Notes under the pieces: generated by a model
Seen by the model: the letters and a program-made list of their open reading frames with translations, nothing else
Databases searched by the model: none
What the model was told of the DNA's origin: nothing
Source: Haloarcula marina
GTDB lineage: Archaea > Halobacteriota > Halobacteria > Halobacteriales > Haloarculaceae
Assembly (NCBI RefSeq): GCF_024218775.1
Contig: NZ_CP100404.1
Coordinates: forward strand, 992,001-1,056,000
Length of the DNA stretch: 64,000 bases
Reading direction: 5' to 3'
Translations under genes and position numbers: made by a program
In this document: positions 52,198-59,773 of the stretch, piece by piece
Numbering within the stretch: position 1 is the stretch's first letter
Layout of the letters: each line of letters starts with the position of its first letter

Positions 52198-53565
52198 GTG
52201 CAAGCACAGGGTATAGAAGGCCCGACGACGAATCAAAACGGCGACATGAGCGGAGACAAACTCGGACTGCCCGGCGCGGCCGCAATCGGCCTCGGCGGGA
52301 TGATCGGCGGTGGCGTTTTCTCGGTGTTGGGCGTCGTCGTCGGCGTCGCGGGTCCGGCGGCGTGGATGGCCTTCACCGCTGCGAGCCTCGTCTCGATGTG
52401 CGCGGCGTACTCCTACATCGCGCTCAATCGCATCAGCGACCAGAACGGCGGGTCGGTAACGCAGATAGAGCAGTTCCTCGGGAACGGGACATTGGCCGGG
52501 ATGGTCGGGTGGACGCTCCTCTTCGGCTACGTCGGCGCTATCGCGATGTACGCCTTCGCGTTCGGGGAGTTCGCCGTGCGGTTGGTTCCCGACCTCGGTC
52601 TCGGCGTTCCGATTCGGCCGGTGGCCTCTATCGCCGCCGTCGGCCTATTCGTGCTGTTGAACGTCGTCGGCGCGCGGGCGACAGGGACCTCCGAGGAGGT
52701 GCTCGTCGCGCTGAAGATACTCATCCTCGGCGGGGTCAGCGTCGCCGGACTGTACTTCGGGTGGCAGTCGCCGGAGTACACGCTCACGCTCGGATTCTCC
52801 CGAGCGGCCAGTATCGGGCTGGTGACCGCGACGGCCATCTCGTTCGTCTCGTTTCAGGGGTGGCAGTTGCTGGTCTACGACTACGAGAGCATCAAGGACG
52901 CCAGCAAGACCATCCCGCGGGCGATATACGTCTCCATCGTCGGGGCAATCATCATCGACAGCCTCGTGGCGATTCTGGTGGTCAACTTGGCGGAGCGACA
53001 GACCATCCAAGCGCATCCCGAAATCGCCGTCGCGCAGGCCGTCGAACCGTTTCTCGGAGAAATCGGGTTCACGTTCGTCGCCGTCGCCGCGCTGTTCTCG
53101 ACGGGGAGCGCCATCAACGGGACGCTGTTCTCGGCCGCGCACTTCACTAAGCGGTTACTCTCGGATGGGTTGGTGCCGGATCAACTCGGTGACTCGGACT
53201 CCGACGGCGCGCCCCAACGGACCGTCGTCGTCCTCGGTTTCGGGGCCGCGGCGTTCGCGGCCGTCGGCAGTCTGGAGGGCATCACGTCGTTCGGGTCGCT
53301 CGCCTTCCTCGTCGTCTTCGGGACGATGAGTTGGCTCGCGTTCACACAGCGCGACCACGAGGAGGTGTCGGCCGTCTGGCCCGCCTGCGGAGTTCTCGGG
53401 ACGGCGGCGTTCGGTCCGATTCTCCTGTGGCACCTCGCGACGAAGCAACCGGCCGTCTTCGAGACGGTGGTACTCCTCACGGCCGTCGTCGTCGGGTTGG
53501 AACTGCTCTACTTCGAGCGCGACTCCATCGAGGACGGTGTCGCACAGATAGAGACGAAGCTCTGA
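52198..53565 (+). CDS. APC-family amino-acid permease
   Basis: A 455-residue permease of the amino acid-polyamine-organocation superfamily with about 12 helices. The N-terminal signature GLPGAAAIGLGGMIGGGVFSVLG (about 23-45) holds the G-x-x-I-G-G-G-V/I-F motif of the substrate site. A later region FVSFQGWQLLVYDYESIKDASK (about 219-240) is typical of cationic-amino-acid-like transporters. Substrate not determined. The N-terminal stretch is hydrophilic; GTG at 52198 is used, and ATG at 52246 (MSGDKLGLP) would shorten it by 16 residues. It stands alone. Confidence 0.86.
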   Translation: MQAQGIEGPTTNQNGDMSGDKLGLPGAAAIGLGGMIGGGVFSVLGVVVGVAGPAAWMAFTAASLVSMCAAYSYIALNRISDQNGGSVTQIEQFLGNGTLAGMVGWTLLFGYVGAIAMYAFAFGEFAVRLVPDLGLGVPIRPVASIAAVGLFVLLNVVGARATGTSEEVLVALKILILGGVSVAGLYFGWQSPEYTLTLGFSRAASIGLVTATAISFVSFQGWQLLVYDYESIKDASKTIPRAIYVSIVGAIIIDSLVAILVVNLAERQTIQAHPEIAVAQAVEPFLGEIGFTFVAVAALFSTGSAINGTLFSAAHFTKRLLSDGLVPDQLGDSDSDGAPQRTVVVLGFGAAAFAAVGSLEGITSFGSLAFLVVFGTMSWLAFTQRDHEEVSAVWPACGVLGTAAFGPILLWHLATKQPAVFETVVLLTAVVVGLELLYFERDSIEDGVAQIETKL

Positions 53566-53707
53566 ACGGTGCGGTCACGGACTGCGAAATCGCGAAGAAG
53601 GGGGACAGACACGAGCTGGGACTCGTGGTGCGGCGACGGCGTCGGTCCACACGGACCGACCAGCCATGCCCACGGCCGTCGTCGCCGCGAGGGTCGAAGG
53701 GGGGAGA
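53566..53707. other. Intergenic part downstream of the APC gene
   Basis: About 140 nt without a supportable gene. It lies under the 3' end of any transcript started leftward from the metal-type promoter at 53855-53862. A 30-codon frame on the minus strand here has no support. Confidence 0.4.
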
Positions 53708-53830
53708 TTATTGAGTCGCCGGGACGCTCACCTCCGCTGTCGTCGGGAAAGTGACGGCTCGGCCAGTGACAGTCGTCTCGTCGTCCGCCGGGCGACCGCT
53801 CGTCGGCCACCGGACCGAGGGAGTCCTCAT
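53708..53830 (-). CDS. Possible 40-residue ORF under a metal-type promoter
   Basis: Starting at ATG 53830 (minus strand), 40 codons reading MRTPSVRWPTSGRPADDETT and ending ...VSVPATQ. The start is 25-32 nt downstream of the TATA box at 53855-53862, the exact leaderless spacing of this genome. The composition is basic and Thr/Pro-rich, unlike typical haloarchaeal proteins, so it may be a leader or the remnant of a lost gene rather than a working protein. No family is recognised. Confidence 0.4.
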   Translation of the reverse strand: MRTPSVRWPTSGRPADDETTVTGRAVTFPTTAEVSVPATQ

Positions 53831-53837
53831 GCAATCG

Positions 53838-53853
53838 TTTAGGTGTACCTAAA
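53838..53853. promoter_or_regulatory. DtxR-type operator TTTAGGT-GT-ACCTAAA
   Basis: A perfect 7-bp palindrome with a 2-nt spacer, matching the TTAGGT-N2-ACCTAA pattern bound by metal-dependent DtxR/IdeR-family repressors (haloarchaeal members are Idr, SirR and TroR). Placed between the TATA box and the ATG of the minus-strand ORF, where binding would block initiation. Confidence 0.65.
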
Positions 53854-53854
53854 G

Positions 53855-53862
53855 AATAAAAA
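53855..53862 (-). promoter_or_regulatory. TATA box for a leftward transcript
   Basis: TTTTTATT on the minus strand, 25-32 nt before ATG 53830. It is sandwiched between two TTTAGGT-type palindromes. Confidence 0.55.
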
Positions 53863-53872
53863 CGTGTCGGTT

Positions 53873-53888
53873 TTTCGGACGACCTAAA
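53873..53888. promoter_or_regulatory. Second, imperfect DtxR-type operator
   Basis: On the minus strand TTTAGGT-CG-TCCGAAA: the left half is perfect and the right half has two mismatches from ACCTAAA. Its centre is 35 bp from the first operator, with the TATA box between, so two repressor dimers could clamp the promoter. Confidence 0.5.
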
Positions 53889-53897
53889 ACCTCGGTG

Positions 53898-54653
53898 TCA
53901 CCACGCCACCGTCACGCTGTCGCCGACGCCGACGCCGAACGCGTCGTCGCCGCGGCCCCGGTTCACCGCGAGTTCGACGTTACCGTGACTGCCGACGGTG
54001 ACGAGTCGCTGGCCGTGGTCGAGCGTCGCGTACGCCTGCCGGACCGGCACCGACTCGCCGTTCACGAGGACGGACCCGCCGACGGCGTCGGTCACCGCGT
54101 CGCCGGGGATGTTCGTCACGGCGTTCCCGAAGTCGTCGACGACGAGGACTTCGCCGACGGCGCGGTCGTCGGTAACGGTCGGGTCGGGAAAGCGGAGGTC
54201 GACGAACTCGGTCGTCGGGGCGGTCGCATCGAGCGATTCGACGGCGTCTACGCCCGCGTCGTGGACCGTCGCCGCCGCGGGCGCGAACACGTCTCGGCCG
54301 TGGAACGTGGTGCTGGCGGGGTCGTCGTACGCCCACGTGAACGCCTCGAACTCGTCGGCGAGTTCGCGGGCCACCGGGAGGAGGACGCCGTTGTCGGGGC
54401 CGACCAGCGCGTGGTCGCCCGCACGCACGACTACCGCATCTCGGCCGGTTCCGACGCCGGGGTCGACCACGACGCAGTGGACTGCGGGCGGAAAGTACGG
54501 GAGGGTTTGGGTCAACCAGAACGCCGCCGTTCGCACGTCTTGGCGCGGGAAGTCGTGGGCGATATCTTCGATGCGGGCGTCGCTCCGCTGGCAGATGACG
54601 CCCTTCATCGCCGCCGGGTACGGCGACCCGAAGTCGGAGGCGAGCGTAATCAT
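53898..54653 (-). CDS. SAM hydrolase (SAM hydroxide adenosyltransferase)
   Basis: A 251-residue protein of the DUF62/duf-62 family, which hydrolyses S-adenosylmethionine to adenosine and methionine; relatives are fluorinases and chlorinases. Motifs: MITLASDFGSPYPAAMKGVI (1-20; SAM-site Asp), VVVDPGVGTGRDAVVVRAG (about 60-78) and LVGPDNGVLLPVARE (about 83-97). The substrate loop is STTFHGRDVFAPAAA. It is translationally coupled to the NMN adenylyltransferase gene by a 4-nt overlap (ATGA at 54650-54653), a pairing seen in other haloarchaea. ATG at 54653 is used. Confidence 0.9.
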   Translation of the reverse strand: MITLASDFGSPYPAAMKGVICQRSDARIEDIAHDFPRQDVRTAAFWLTQTLPYFPPAVHCVVVDPGVGTGRDAVVVRAGDHALVGPDNGVLLPVARELADEFEAFTWAYDDPASTTFHGRDVFAPAAATVHDAGVDAVESLDATAPTTEFVDLRFPDPTVTDDRAVGEVLVVDDFGNAVTNIPGDAVTDAVGGSVLVNGESVPVRQAYATLDHGQRLVTVGSHGNVELAVNRGRGDDAFGVGVGDSVTVAW

Positions 54654-55216
54654 TCCTCGTCGCCGATATCCGGTTCGTCGAGCGCTTCGTTTTCGGCGGT
54701 GTAACGGTCCAGCGAATCCGAGTCGGAGACGTGCTGAAGCCGCTTGACGCCGTTTATCTCCTCGATAGTCTCGACGACGGGGTCGGGCACGCGGTCGCGC
54801 CACGACTCGTCGTGAATCATCCGCTCGCGTATCTCGCTGCCCTCCAATCGGTCCCGTTCGAACATCGGCGACTGACGCACCTCGATGCCGCTCTCCTCGA
54901 AGAGGCGGACGACGAGCGGGTTGTTCGAGTAGGCGAGGTCGAAGTCAGGACACATGCTCTCGACGTGGCTCACCCAGACGGCGTTGCGGTTGATGTCCTC
55001 TAGGGGGACGACGTACGTGGGCAGGTCGAAGCCCGCGACGGCCTTCGTAATCATCATGATTCGCTCGCCGGCGGTGAAGGGGTCGTGCGTGGTGTGTGAG
55101 TCGTCGGCGCTGCCGATACCCAGCACCAACTCGTCCACCTCCTTGGCGATGCGTTCGACCATCGCGTGGTGGCCGTCGTGGTACGGCTGGAACCGGCCGA
55201 TGTAGAACCCGCGCAT
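54650..55216 (-). CDS. nadM: Nicotinamide-nucleotide adenylyltransferase
   Basis: A 188-residue archaeal-type NMNAT that makes NAD+ from NMN and ATP. The (H/T)xGH motif is MRGFYIGRFQPYHDGHHAMV (1-20), with the ATP-site region ELVLGIGSADDSHTTHDPFT (about 29-48). The C-terminal nucleotide-binding part is RLEGSEIRERMIHDE (about 123-137). The acidic tail (ENEALDEPDIGDEE) is haloarchaeal. Start ATG at 55216, divergent from lonB (170-nt gap holding both promoters). It is coupled to the SAM hydrolase gene. Confidence 0.94.
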   Translation of the reverse strand: MRGFYIGRFQPYHDGHHAMVERIAKEVDELVLGIGSADDSHTTHDPFTAGERIMMITKAVAGFDLPTYVVPLEDINRNAVWVSHVESMCPDFDLAYSNNPLVVRLFEESGIEVRQSPMFERDRLEGSEIRERMIHDESWRDRVPDPVVETIEEINGVKRLQHVSDSDSLDRYTAENEALDEPDIGDEE

Positions 55217-55339
55217 ACTCGACTGTGCGATTGGTGGTTTGATAAACCCGACGACGGGACGGCGACTGTGGTTCGGAACCGCTTACCCCGACGCAGTCGG
55301 GCGATTACGGGGGTGTGGCAAGGACGGACGCGGGGAGAA

Positions 55340-55347
55340 AGTATATC
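55340..55347 (+). promoter_or_regulatory. TATA box of lonB
   Basis: AGTATATC lies 40-47 nt before the lonB ATG (55387), predicting a leader of about 15 nt. Confidence 0.6.
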
Positions 55348-55386
55348 AGTCGACAGTCCTTCCAACAGAGTGTTAGCAACGTTTGT

Positions 55387-57468
55387 ATGAGCGACAACAC
55401 CGACACTGACGGGGCCCCCGAAGCCGGCCCGGAGGACCACGCCAACGACGGCCACCAGGCCGACGAGCAGGCGTCGCCTCCGGCCGACGAGTCGGCGACC
55501 GGCGACGGTGCTTCGTCCGATACGACTCTCGGCAGCGACGTCGAGGTGGAGGGCGAGTCCAGCCTCCAAGACGACGAGGAGAACCTCCTCGGCGGCCTCG
55601 ACATCGACTCGACCGCGGAGATTGAGGTGCCCGAACGATTGGTGGACCAAGTCATCGGGCAAGACCACGCACGCGACGTCATCAAGAAGGCGGCCAAACA
55701 GCGCCGTCACGTGATGATGATCGGCTCCCCCGGGACGGGGAAGTCGATGCTCGCGAAGGCGATGAGCCAACTCCTCCCGCGTGAGGAACTACAGGACGTA
55801 CTCGTCTACCACAACCCCGACGACGGGAACGAACCGAAGGTTCGGACCGTCCCCGGCGGGAAGGGCGAGCAAATCGTCGAAGCTCACAAGGAGGAGGCCC
55901 GCAAGCGCAACCAGATGCGGACCTTCCTGATGTGGATCATCATCGCCATCGTCATCGGGTACTCGCTGATAATCGTCCAGCAGATTCTGCTGGGCATCCT
56001 CGCGGCCGGTGTCATCTACCTCGCCTTCCGCTACGGTTCCCGCGGCAGCGACGCGATGATTCCGAACCTGCTCCTCAACAACGCCAACCAGAAGACGGCT
56101 CCGTTCGAGGACGCGACGGGCGCGCACGCCGGTGCGCTGCTCGGCGACGTTCGGCACGACCCGTTCCAGTCCGGCGGGATGGAGACGCCCAGCCACGACC
56201 GCGTCGAAGCGGGCGCGATTCACAAGGCCAACAAGGGCGTCCTGTTCGTCGACGAAATCAACACGCTGGACATCCGCAGCCAGCAGAAACTGATGACGGC
56301 GATTCAGGAGGGCGAGTTCTCGATTACGGGCCAGTCCGAGCGCTCCTCGGGCGCGATGGTCCAGACCGAACCCGTCCCCTGTGACTTCATCATGATCGCG
56401 GCGGGGAACCTCGACGCGATGGAGAACATGCACCCCGCGCTGCGCTCCCGTATCAAGGGGTACGGCTACGAGGTGTACATGGACGACACCATCGAGGACG
56501 CCCCCGAGATGCGCCGGAAGTACGCCCGGTTCGTCGCCCAAGAGGTCGAGAACGACGGACGGCTACCCCACTTCACCGAGGCGGCCGTCGAGGAAGTCGT
56601 TCTCGAAGCCCGGCGTCGCGCCGGCCGGAAGGGCCACCTTACGCTGGAATTCCGGAACCTCGGCGGTCTGGTCCGCGTCGCGGGCGACATCGCCCGCTCG
56701 GAGGACCGCGAGTTCACCGAGCGCAAGGACGTGCTGCAGGCCAAGCGCCGCTCGCGCTCCATCGAGCAACAGCTCGCGGACAACTACATCGAGCGCCGCA
56801 AGGACTACGAACTCACCGTCAACGCGGGCGACGTGGTCGGCCGCGTCAACGGCCTCGCGGTCATGGGTGAGGACAGCGGTATCGTCCTCCCGGTGATGGC
56901 CGAAGTCACGCCCTCGCAGGGTCCGGGACAGGTCATCGCCACCGGCCAACTCCAGGAGATGGCCGAGGAGGCGGTCCAGAACGTCTCGGCCATCATCAAG
57001 AAGTTCAGCGACGAGGACATCTCCGAGAAGGACGTCCACATCCAGTTCGTGCAGGCGGGTGAGGGCGGCGTCGACGGCGACTCCGCCTCCATCACCGTCG
57101 CCACCGCGGTCATCTCCGCGCTGGAGGACGTGCCGGTCGAGCAGAACATCGCCATGACCGGGTCGCTCTCGGTCCGCGGCGACGTGCTCCCGGTCGGCGG
57201 CGTCACGCACAAGATAGAGGCCGCCGCGAAAGCGGGACTGGACACGGTCATCATCCCCGAAGCGAACACGCAGGACGTGATGATAGAAGAGGAGTACGAG
57301 GACATGATAGAGATAATCCCCGTCTCCCACATCTCCGAAGTGCTGGAAGTCGCCCTCGCGGGCGAACCCGAGAAGGACTCGCTGGTCGACCGCCTCAAGT
57401 CCATCACGGGCAAGGCGCTCGAACACGAGGTCGGCCGACAGGGAAGCGGCAGTCCCAGTCCGCAGTAA
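55387..57468 (+). CDS. lonB: ATP-dependent protease LonB (membrane-bound)
   Basis: A 693-residue archaeal LonB, a membrane-tethered AAA+ protease that degrades misfolded and regulatory proteins; it is essential and controls carotenoid levels in Haloferax. An acidic N-terminus precedes the AAA+ domain: Walker A MIGSPGTGKSMLAKAM (about 115-130), two membrane helices (LMWIIIAIVIGYSLIIV; GILAAGVIYLAFRYG, about 180-215), Walker B GVLFVDEIN (about 286-294), and the protease domain with the Ser in DGDSASITVATAVIS (about 564-578) and Lys in HKIEAAAKAGLD. ATG at 55387 is preferred. Confidence 0.96.
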   Translation: MSDNTDTDGAPEAGPEDHANDGHQADEQASPPADESATGDGASSDTTLGSDVEVEGESSLQDDEENLLGGLDIDSTAEIEVPERLVDQVIGQDHARDVIKKAAKQRRHVMMIGSPGTGKSMLAKAMSQLLPREELQDVLVYHNPDDGNEPKVRTVPGGKGEQIVEAHKEEARKRNQMRTFLMWIIIAIVIGYSLIIVQQILLGILAAGVIYLAFRYGSRGSDAMIPNLLLNNANQKTAPFEDATGAHAGALLGDVRHDPFQSGGMETPSHDRVEAGAIHKANKGVLFVDEINTLDIRSQQKLMTAIQEGEFSITGQSERSSGAMVQTEPVPCDFIMIAAGNLDAMENMHPALRSRIKGYGYEVYMDDTIEDAPEMRRKYARFVAQEVENDGRLPHFTEAAVEEVVLEARRRAGRKGHLTLEFRNLGGLVRVAGDIARSEDREFTERKDVLQAKRRSRSIEQQLADNYIERRKDYELTVNAGDVVGRVNGLAVMGEDSGIVLPVMAEVTPSQGPGQVIATGQLQEMAEEAVQNVSAIIKKFSDEDISEKDVHIQFVQAGEGGVDGDSASITVATAVISALEDVPVEQNIAMTGSLSVRGDVLPVGGVTHKIEAAAKAGLDTVIIPEANTQDVMIEEEYEDMIEIIPVSHISEVLEVALAGEPEKDSLVDRLKSITGKALEHEVGRQGSGSPSPQ

Positions 57469-57474
57469 CGACCG

Positions 57475-58377
57475 ATGCCCGAGTGGGCCGCCTTCGTCGG
57501 CCTGACGGGCCTCCTTTTGACCGCGCTGCTCGCGCTCGCACGACTCTCACAGCAGGCGCTCTCCGGTTCCGAATCGAGTTCTACGGCCAGTGGCGGCCTC
57601 ACCGCCACGGGCGACCAGTTACGCCGCGCCACTTCCGGCGGCCCCACCGACCCGACGTATCCGCGGTTCGAGACGGCAGCGGCGGCCCGCCAGCGACGAC
57701 ACCTCGAAGCGCAACTGACGCCCGACTCGCTTTCGACGGGCGCGTTGCTGGTCAACGTCGCGCTCACACAGGGCCTGTTCGGCGTCTTGCTCGTCGCCGG
57801 GGCGGTTTACTTCGCTATCCCGGCGTCGGCGTTCGGCGTCACGAACGCGCCGTTCTCGACGGGCCTGCCTGCGCTGGGTGTCGGCCTCGCCGCTGGCGTC
57901 GGCTTCTGGGTCGGGAACGAGGCGGCCGCGGTTCTCGCCGACGGGTTCGGTATCACCTTCGACGAGTCCCTCAGGGAGATGCTCGCACCCGACTCCGTCG
58001 GCGGGTGGGTCGTCCTCCTCGGCCTCGTCCTGCCGACCATCGCTGTCGTCGAGGAACTGCTCTTTCGCGCGGCGGCCGTCGGTGTCCCCGTCGCGGGACT
58101 GGGCGCGCCGCCAGCCCTCATGGTCGTCGTCTCGTCGGCGGCGTTCGCGCTCGGCCACGGGGCGCAAGGACGGGTCGGTATCGTCGTCACCGGCGTCCTC
58201 GGCGCGGCCCTCGCGGTGCTGTTCGTCCTCACGAACAGCCTCCTCGCCGTGGTCGTCGCACACTACCTGGTGAATGCGCTGGAACTAGTCGTCCACGAAG
58301 GGCTGGGCGTGGGACGATTCGGTTCGGCCGACAACCGAGCAACAACGGACGGCTCAGAGTCCTTCGACGGCTCGTAA
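57475..58377 (+). CDS. CPBP-family intramembrane protease
   Basis: A 300-residue polytopic membrane protein of the CPBP (CAAX protease/bacteriocin processing) family. The metal-site motif is AVVEELLFRAAAV (about 189-201; EExxxR), with FALGHGAQGRVGIVV (about 224-238; the His of FxxxH) and, further on, VVVAHYLVNALELVVHE (about 260-276). Members cleave membrane or signal substrates. The N-terminal half is hydrophilic with a first helix (VGLTGLLLTALLALARL). It starts 6 nt after lonB, so the two are likely one transcription unit. Its 3' end overlaps the MGMT-like gene by 24 nt (58354-58377). Confidence 0.87.
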   Translation: MPEWAAFVGLTGLLLTALLALARLSQQALSGSESSSTASGGLTATGDQLRRATSGGPTDPTYPRFETAAAARQRRHLEAQLTPDSLSTGALLVNVALTQGLFGVLLVAGAVYFAIPASAFGVTNAPFSTGLPALGVGLAAGVGFWVGNEAAAVLADGFGITFDESLREMLAPDSVGGWVVLLGLVLPTIAVVEELLFRAAAVGVPVAGLGAPPALMVVVSSAAFALGHGAQGRVGIVVTGVLGAALAVLFVLTNSLLAVVVAHYLVNALELVVHEGLGVGRFGSADNRATTDGSESFDGS

Positions 58378-58824
58378 CTTCTGTTCGACCGGCGGCGGCA
58401 CGGCGCTCGGACCGTCGCGGACGCGGTGGTCCGGAATGAGCAGGGGAACGGGGTTCGCGGCCAGCGCCTCGCGGACGGCCGTCAGGTCCTCCTGTTCGGT
58501 CGCGCTCAGACCGGCGGTCATCTGCGTAACTTCCTCGACGGTGGCGTCTCGGCCGTACGGAATCTCCCGGACGGCTTCGAGGACCGTTCGCTGGTCGGTC
58601 GGGACGGTGAGGCCGACGGTCACGTCCTCGAACTCGTCTTTGGCCCCGTTGAGGTAGCGCTCGATTCGGTCCAACAGCGGGTGGTCGTCGGAACTATCGG
58701 TTTCTGGTTGTGCCGGGAACGACACCGAGATAACCCTGTCACCGGCCTCGCCGAACTGGACGAATCGGTCGAGATACGCCGACTCGCGTGCGTAGATGCC
58801 TGCCTCTGCGGGCCCAGCGCTCAT
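58354..58824 (-). CDS. MGMT/Ogt-like protein lacking the acceptor Cys
   Basis: A 156-residue protein resembling O6-alkylguanine-DNA alkyltransferases, with an N-terminal domain (IYARESAYLDRFVQF...VISVSFPAQPE) and a C-terminal winged helix (REIPYGRDATVEEVTQMTAG, about 86-105; ALAANPVPLLIPDHRVRDGP, about 120-139). The conserved PCHR acceptor reads P-D-H-R: Asp132 (codon 58429-58431) replaces Cys. It therefore cannot carry out normal alkyl transfer and may be an alkyl-lesion-binding (ATL-like) protein. It converges on the CPBP gene and overlaps it by 24 nt. Confidence 0.8.
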   Translation of the reverse strand: MSAGPAEAGIYARESAYLDRFVQFGEAGDRVISVSFPAQPETDSSDDHPLLDRIERYLNGAKDEFEDVTVGLTVPTDQRTVLEAVREIPYGRDATVEEVTQMTAGLSATEQEDLTAVREALAANPVPLLIPDHRVRDGPSAVPPPVEQKLRAVEGL

Positions 58825-58943
58825 ACCCCCACTCTGGACGGGCAGCGCCTTGAACGTTCGCCAGTCAGGCGGGCCGTGGCCCGAATCGCGAGACGATACG
58901 CCGACGGGTGGCGGGCGGGGTGCACCGCGCTACTGCGCAAGCC

Positions 58944-58972
58944 TTATGTACACTTCTGTACGTTAGTGTTCG
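58944..58972 (+). promoter_or_regulatory. trp operon promoter with triple TGT-type operator
   Basis: TTATGTA (58944-58950) is the TATA element 26-32 nt before trpC. Overlapping and following it are TGTACA (58947-58952), TGTACG (58957-58962) and TGTTCG (58967-58972), at exact 10-bp spacing. TGTACA is the TRP box I recall for the regulator TrpY of Methanothermobacter. The array on one face of the helix, at the start of transcription, fits an operator. Confidence 0.6.
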
Positions 58973-58975
58973 GTA

Positions 58976-59773
58976 ATGGAAACCGAATCGGGGATGGCTC
59001 CGGCAGTCGAGTCGATACTCGCGGCGGCGCGCGAGCGCGGCGGCGGGGGCGAGCGGGTGTCCGTCGACGCCCGGTCACTGCCGGAGGCGTTCGAACGAGC
59101 GGAAGCGGACGGGCGCGTGCCCGTCGTCGCGGAGGTGAAACCGACCAGTCCGACGGCCGACGGCGAGCGGACGGACGACCCCGTCGAACTCGCCGAGCAG
59201 ATGGTCGCAGGCGGAGCGGCGGCCCTCTCGGTGCTGACCGAACCCGAGCATTTCGGCGGGTCGGCGGAGACGCTCGAACGGGTCCGCGCGGCCGTCGACG
59301 TGCCGGTCCTCCGCAAGGACTTCGTCCTCCACGAGGCCCAACTCGACGTGGTCGAGGCCGACGTGATACTCCTCATCGTCCGGTTTCTGGACGAGGAGGG
59401 GACCGACGAACTCTCGGACCTGTTGGCGGCGGCCCGTGAACGCGGCTTTCAGGTGCTCGTGGAGGCCCACACGGCCGACGAAGTCGAGCGAGCGGTCGAC
59501 GCCGGTGCCGACATCGTCGGGGTGAACAACCGCGACTTGGCGAAGTTGGAGGTGGACCTGGATACGTTCCCCGCCGCGGCGGCAGCGGCCCCCGAGAGCG
59601 TCACGCTCATTGCGGAAAGCGGCATAGGCACACCGGACGATGTCGCGGCGATGCGCGCGGCCGGTGCGGACGCACTGCTCGTCGGGTCGGCCATCATGGA
59701 CCACGGTGGCGACTCCGACGTGACCGAGAACACGCGGCGACTGACGGACGCAGAACGCGAGACACAGACATGA
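58976..59773 (+). CDS. trpC: Indole-3-glycerol-phosphate synthase
   Basis: A 265-residue TIM-barrel enzyme of tryptophan synthesis, closing the indole ring from CdRP. Motifs: [17 protein letters not shown] (about 47-63; usual AEVKxxSPS), [18 protein letters not shown] (about 108-125; catalytic Lys), [15 protein letters not shown] (about 160-174), [15 protein letters not shown] (about 181-195), and the phosphate loop [16 protein letters not shown]. The 3' end overlaps trpB by 4 nt (ATGA), so the trpCBA operon is translationally coupled. The divergent MGMT-like gene is 151 nt away. Length fits. Confidence 0.95.
   Translation: METESGMAPAVESILAAARERGGGGERVSVDARSLPEAFERAEADGRVPVVAEVKPTSPTADGERTDDPVELAEQMVAGGAAALSVLTEPEHFGGSAETLERVRAAVDVPVLRKDFVLHEAQLDVVEADVILLIVRFLDEEGTDELSDLLAAARERGFQVLVEAHTADEVERAVDAGADIVGVNNRDLAKLEVDLDTFPAAAAAAPESVTLIAESGIGTPDDVAAMRAAGADALLVGSAIMDHGGDSDVTENTRRLTDAERETQT

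Noticed and set aside
53566-53707. A second small ORF (30 codons) leftward of the metal-type promoter
   Set aside because: No promoter or Shine-Dalgarno sequence of its own, and its composition is not protein-like.
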